Source: an uncultured Myxococcaceae bacterium
GTDB lineage: Bacteria > Myxococcota_A > Polyangia > Polyangiales > Ga0077539
Length of the DNA: 64,000 nucleotides
Direction: 5' to 3'
NCBI GenBank assembly: GCA_945952225.1
Contig: CAMFHP010000032.1
Location: 1-64,000 of the forward strand
Shown here: piece after piece, positions 60,736-64,000 of the stretch
Numbering within the stretch: the stretch's first letter is position 1
How the letters are laid out: the number at the start of each line of letters is the position of its first letter
Position numbers and translations under genes: made by a program
Notes under the pieces: generated by a model
Databases searched by the model: none
What the model was told of the DNA's origin: nothing
What the model saw: only the letters and a program-made list of their open reading frames with translations

Positions 60736-63287
60736 TCGCCGTCACGCCACCAGGGCTCGTCGGCGGCGTTGCGCGCGCGCATGCGCTGCACCGCTGCGGC
60801 GAGCCGCGGGTCGCGCACGGCGGCCATGGCCTCGTCGTCGAACCAGCTCACAAAGGCCGCGGGATGGTCTTCGACGAGGCGCGCGAGGCGGGCGGTGAGC
60901 TCTCCCTCGTCGGATCCGAGGAGCGCGAGACGGCCCGCGCGCGAGAGCGTCGGCGCGCGTCGACGGTGCAGCGCGCACGCGAGGAGCGGCACACGCAACG
61001 AGAGCGGCGCTTCGACGAGGAGCGCGTCGACGAGGGATGCATCCCAGGGCTCATCGGGCAGCGCGAAGAGCACGGCGGCCGCGCGCGCCGCGGTCTCGAC
61101 GCAGAAGCGCTCGTGGGAACACTGACGGCGAAGGGCCGCGCGCAGCGGGTCGGAGCCGTGTCCGCGCACGACGCCGCACGCGAGCTGAAGCCTGCGCACC
61201 GCATCGCGGGCCCGCGCGGGATCGTCGCGGAGGCCGTGGGCGGGCGTGAGGGCCGCGAGGATCCACGCGTCGTCGAGGGCGCCTGTGGTGTAGAGCGTGC
61301 GGGCGGCGCTCACGAGCTCGTGCACGGCCTCGTCGCAGAGGTCGGCCATCGCGCCCGCCGTGGTGAAGCGCGCGAGGAGCCACGCGCGCACCGGCGCGAC
61401 CCCGCGGCGCACGGCCACGCGCGCCCAGAGCCCCGCGTGACGCCAGCGATGTTCGTCGACGGCCGCGAGGAACGACGACGCCGCGCGCGCGTCGAGGTCC
61501 GCGTCGGGGGGCGCGTGCACGAGCAGCTCGTCGGCCCAGGGGAGGGGCGTGCGGTCGGGCGCTTCGAGGCTCGCGGCGCAGCGAGAGACCACCGCGCGGG
61601 GCACGCCGAGCACGCGGAGGAGGCGCACGGCGTCGCGCTGCACGAGGCGCGAGCGGCTCGTGGTGAAGGCCCGCACGGCGAGGTCGCGCATGGGGTCGAG
61701 GGCGCCGCGGGGCACGAGGTGCTCGTCGCCGACGACGGCGCGCGCGAGGCCGTGAAACCAGTGGTTGGGCGCGTCGAGCGATCCCCGCGCGGCGAGGGAG
61801 ATCGCGCCCGCAGCACCCGCGAGGCCGAAGCGTACGAGCAGCAGGCGCATCCAGTCGGCAGGGTCGCCGGGGAGGGCGGGGCGCGCGTTGTGGGTCCACA
61901 CGTCGTCGGCCGCGAGGGAGAACACGAGGAGCGCCAGGGCCTCGCGCGACGGGGCCTCGGCGAGCAGCGCTTCGACCATGCGCGCCCGCGCGTCGAGGGA
62001 GCGTCCGCGGAGCACGAGGAGCCGCGAGATCATGCGCTCCGTGGGGGCCGCGCCGTCGAGGAGGGTGAGGTCCACGCCGCCGAGCGGGTCCGCGGGGCAG
62101 GGGCGCGCAAGGCGGGCGCACCAGAGCTCGCGGGCGCGGAGCGCGACGGAGGGGTCTCCGTCGTCGATGGCCCTTCGCAGAAGCGGTTCTGCGAGGTCTT
62201 CGGGCATGCGCGCGGCGGCCTCGACGGCGGCGAGTCGGTCGGCGCCGTGCGTCCGTGAGAGCCACATCTCGACCACGGCGAGCGCCCGCTGCGGGAGCGT
62301 CGCGGCCAACGTGGTGAGCGCCCACGACGCGTCGCTCACGCCACGTTCGCGGGCCGTTCCCACGCGGCGTCGCATGAGCTCGGTGAGCACGGCCTCGGTG
62401 CGCGGCGGCGCGTGCACCACGATGAGCTCGGCGAGCATGCGGGTGTAGAGCACGGCCTGCTGGTAGAGCGCCTCGGTGTCGAGCTCGGGGAGCTCGTGGG
62501 CGAGCAGATCATCGAGCATGAAGGCCACGTCGTCGGCGGTGATGTGTCCGTCACCGAGCGAGCGCAGCGAGGCCAGCGCGAGGGAGCGCATCCCCAGGTG
62601 CGGCGCGCGAAGCAGCGCGCGGAGCGTGGGCGCCGCCGCCGTCGAGGGCGCCAGGTCGAGGAGCAGCACCGCCGCGTAGCGCTGCGATCCGCGGAGGTCG
62701 TCGCGCATCGCGAGGGCGGGGAGCAGCTCGTTCCACCGTTCGACGGTGCGGGGTGAGCGCCAGGCGCCGGGGCCCGTGAGCCACGCGTACACGAGCCGCG
62801 TGAGCACGTCGCGGTCGGCGTGCACGGCCTCGACGGCGAGGTCGATCACCTCGGGGTGTTCGGGAGAGATCCACGGCAGGCACGCCGCGAGCTCGTCGCA
62901 CACAGCGCCATCGAGCGCGTCACCCAACGAAGCCACGAGTCGCACAAGTCGCACGGACTCCCGTGGGTGCGCGCGCATGCCCTGGAGCCCCGCGCCCACG
63001 TCGGCCGCGAGCCGTAGGAGCTGCACCGTCGCGCGTGCGCGGAGGCTGTGCTCCGTGAGCTTCCACGTGCGCTCGATCGCGTCGGCGAGGCGCGCGCAGG
63101 CCTCGGGGGCGTCGTCGCGCGCGGCCGTGTCGTTCTCCGGGAGCGCGTCGGAGGTCGCGTCCAGACCCTCGTCGACGGCGGCGAAATCACGGTCGGCGTC
63201 GTCGACGTGCGGCCGCTCCGTGGGCGCGGCGTGCAGCCACGCGAAGCGGCGCGCCTGGGCGCGGTCGAGGCTGTCGTTGGTGCCCAT
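60702..63287 (-). CDS. Large helical-repeat (HEAT/ARM-like) protein of unknown function
   Basis: 861 residues, cytosolic, nearly all helix. Repeats of 35-45 residues with Leu/Ala helices and turns (for example ALASLRSLGDGHITADDVAF, RLVQRDAVRLLRVLGVPRAV) suggest a HEAT-like superhelix. No catalytic motif. Scaffold or adaptor role is inference. The 3' end overlaps the VIT-vWA gene by 34 bp (convergent). Divergent from the nucleotidyltransferase gene with 90 bp between. Confidence 0.7.
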   Translation of the reverse strand: MGTNDSLDRAQARRFAWLHAAPTERPHVDDADRDFAAVDEGLDATSDALPENDTAARDDAPEACARLADAIERTWKLTEHSLRARATVQLLRLAADVGAGLQGMRAHPRESVRLVRLVASLGDALDGAVCDELAACLPWISPEHPEVIDLAVEAVHADRDVLTRLVYAWLTGPGAWRSPRTVERWNELLPALAMRDDLRGSQRYAAVLLLDLAPSTAAAPTLRALLRAPHLGMRSLALASLRSLGDGHITADDVAFMLDDLLAHELPELDTEALYQQAVLYTRMLAELIVVHAPPRTEAVLTELMRRRVGTARERGVSDASWALTTLAATLPQRALAVVEMWLSRTHGADRLAAVEAAARMPEDLAEPLLRRAIDDGDPSVALRARELWCARLARPCPADPLGGVDLTLLDGAAPTERMISRLLVLRGRSLDARARMVEALLAEAPSREALALLVFSLAADDVWTHNARPALPGDPADWMRLLLVRFGLAGAAGAISLAARGSLDAPNHWFHGLARAVVGDEHLVPRGALDPMRDLAVRAFTTSRSRLVQRDAVRLLRVLGVPRAVVSRCAASLEAPDRTPLPWADELLVHAPPDADLDARAASSFLAAVDEHRWRHAGLWARVAVRRGVAPVRAWLLARFTTAGAMADLCDEAVHELVSAARTLYTTGALDDAWILAALTPAHGLRDDPARARDAVRRLQLACGVVRGHGSDPLRAALRRQCSHERFCVETAARAAAVLFALPDEPWDASLVDALLVEAPLSLRVPLLACALHRRRAPTLSRAGRLALLGSDEGELTARLARLVEDHPAAFVSWFDDEAMAAVRDPRLAAAVQRMRARNAADEPWWRDGDQRSGGANSRG

Positions 63288-63377
63288 GCGCGTGTCCCAC
63301 GGTCTCTACGTCCGCTCGCGCGCGCTGAACAGGGACGCACCGCGCCGCACTGTTTCAGGGGAGTACACTCTCGCGCC

Positions 63378-64000
63378 ATGTCGACGGTTCGTATTCGCAA
63401 CCTGGAGGGCATCGACCCCCGCGCCGTTCCGCTGCCGAACGGAACCGAGGTGACCACGGGCATCGAGCGCCGCACGGTCGACGGCGCGCGCGTCGTGGCG
63501 CAGGGCGCGCTCGGCCGTGTGATCGCCACCGACGAGGCGGGCATCACGGTGCACGTTGTGGGCGTCGGCGAGTGTCGCTACCAGCGCGACGAGCTCACGC
63601 CCCATCGGCTCGGGCAGCTCCGGTACGCGGTGGCGCGCGCGGCCCACGAGCGTGCGCTCGCACCGTGCGCCGTGCTCGAAGCCACCGTGGGATCGCGCGC
63701 GTGGGGGCTCGCCCACGAGGGCTCGGACACCGACCGCCGCGGCGTCTTTCTGCTCCCGTACTCATGGACCATCGGACTCGCCGACGCGCCCGAGACCGTG
63801 GTCAGCGCCGATGGGAGCGACACGTACTGGGAGTTCGAACGCGCCGTGCGTCAGGGCCTCCAGGGCGACCCCAACACGCTCGAAATGTTGTGGGTGCCCG
63901 ACGCGCGCGCGCTCGACCCCGTGGGCGAGGCGCTGCTCGCACATCGCGACGTGTTCTCCTCCGTCGAGGTGTACGGCACCTTCGGCCGCTACGCGCTCTC
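63378..64000 (+). CDS. Nucleotidyltransferase-fold protein (RlaP-like), 3' end outside window
   Basis: ATG 63378 opens a frame that runs past the window end, so only the first 207 residues are seen. GSRAWGLAHEGSDTDRRGVF near residue 105 is the G-S ... D-x-D signature of the DNA polymerase beta-like nucleotidyltransferases of the RlaP group. A 90-residue extra N-terminal region, beta-rich, precedes it. The family's substrate is not established. Truncated by the window, not by mutation. Confidence 0.75.
   Translation, partial: MSTVRIRNLEGIDPRAVPLPNGTEVTTGIERRTVDGARVVAQGALGRVIATDEAGITVHVVGVGECRYQRDELTPHRLGQLRYAVARAAHERALAPCAVLEATVGSRAWGLAHEGSDTDRRGVFLLPYSWTIGLADAPETVVSADGSDTYWEFERAVRQGLQGDPNTLEMLWVPDARALDPVGEALLAHRDVFSSVEVYGTFGRYAL

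Overview
The window is very G+C-rich DNA with strong G/C preference at third codon positions. Its gene content is typical of a predatory or soil myxobacterium of the Polyangiales (Sandaracinaceae-like): lipoproteins with Asp-Ala-Ser/Val linkers, a DUF1552/DUF1592 cytochrome operon, a VIT-vWA protein with an AgmX/PglI-type tail, and many convergent or translationally coupled genes. This placement is inferred from protein families, not from a marker gene.

Layout. 1-8435: a partial Asp/Ala/Ser-repeat protein, a beta-propeller lipoprotein, then a four-gene surface operon (YVTN-type propeller lipoprotein, di-haem cytochrome c, DUF1552 protein, DUF1592-family protein ending in a CBM2-like domain). 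8460-13620 (minus strand): kinase-phosphatase, ferrochelatase, an unknown protein, an HlyC/CorC-type membrane protein and a histone-H1-like-tailed protein. 13764-25432: an FtsH-like AAA+ metalloprotease, a 1088-aa unknown protein, a RavA-like MoxR ATPase and a degenerate vWA-like protein. This matches the FtsH-MoxR-vWA ternary arrangement and is interrupted by a YeeE/YedE pair on the other strand. 25626-28330: M20 peptidase, small membrane and secreted proteins, TadA.

28362-38818: two tRNA-Ser genes, then an island of about 10.2 kb. A perfect 52-bp direct repeat bounds it: the 3' end of tRNA-Ser(GGA) plus flank at 28571-28622, and again at 38767-38818. No integrase is visible. Cargo: a tightly coupled four-gene operon (GT4 fused to radical SAM/SPASM; WG-repeat region fused to an O-methyltransferase; histidine phosphatase fused to a nucleotidyltransferase; GT-A glycosyltransferase), a truncated HNH endonuclease with its small partner gene, an Mrr-type endonuclease, an unknown protein and a PARG-like ADP-ribose hydrolase.

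38855-64000: metzincin-type protease, FAD monooxygenase, ferritin-like protein, radical SAM protein, a 954-aa double-flavoprotein fusion (amine oxidase plus cytokinin-dehydrogenase-like), a Upf1-type helicase with a small winged-helix gene, AsnS, L-asparaginase, the VIT-vWA protein, a large helical-repeat protein and a partial nucleotidyltransferase. Directly overlapping asnS is a 567-aa protein collinear with the RNA polymerase beta subunit (RpoB) but shrunken and missing its catalytic residues. I consider this, with the tRNA island operon, the most notable content of the window.
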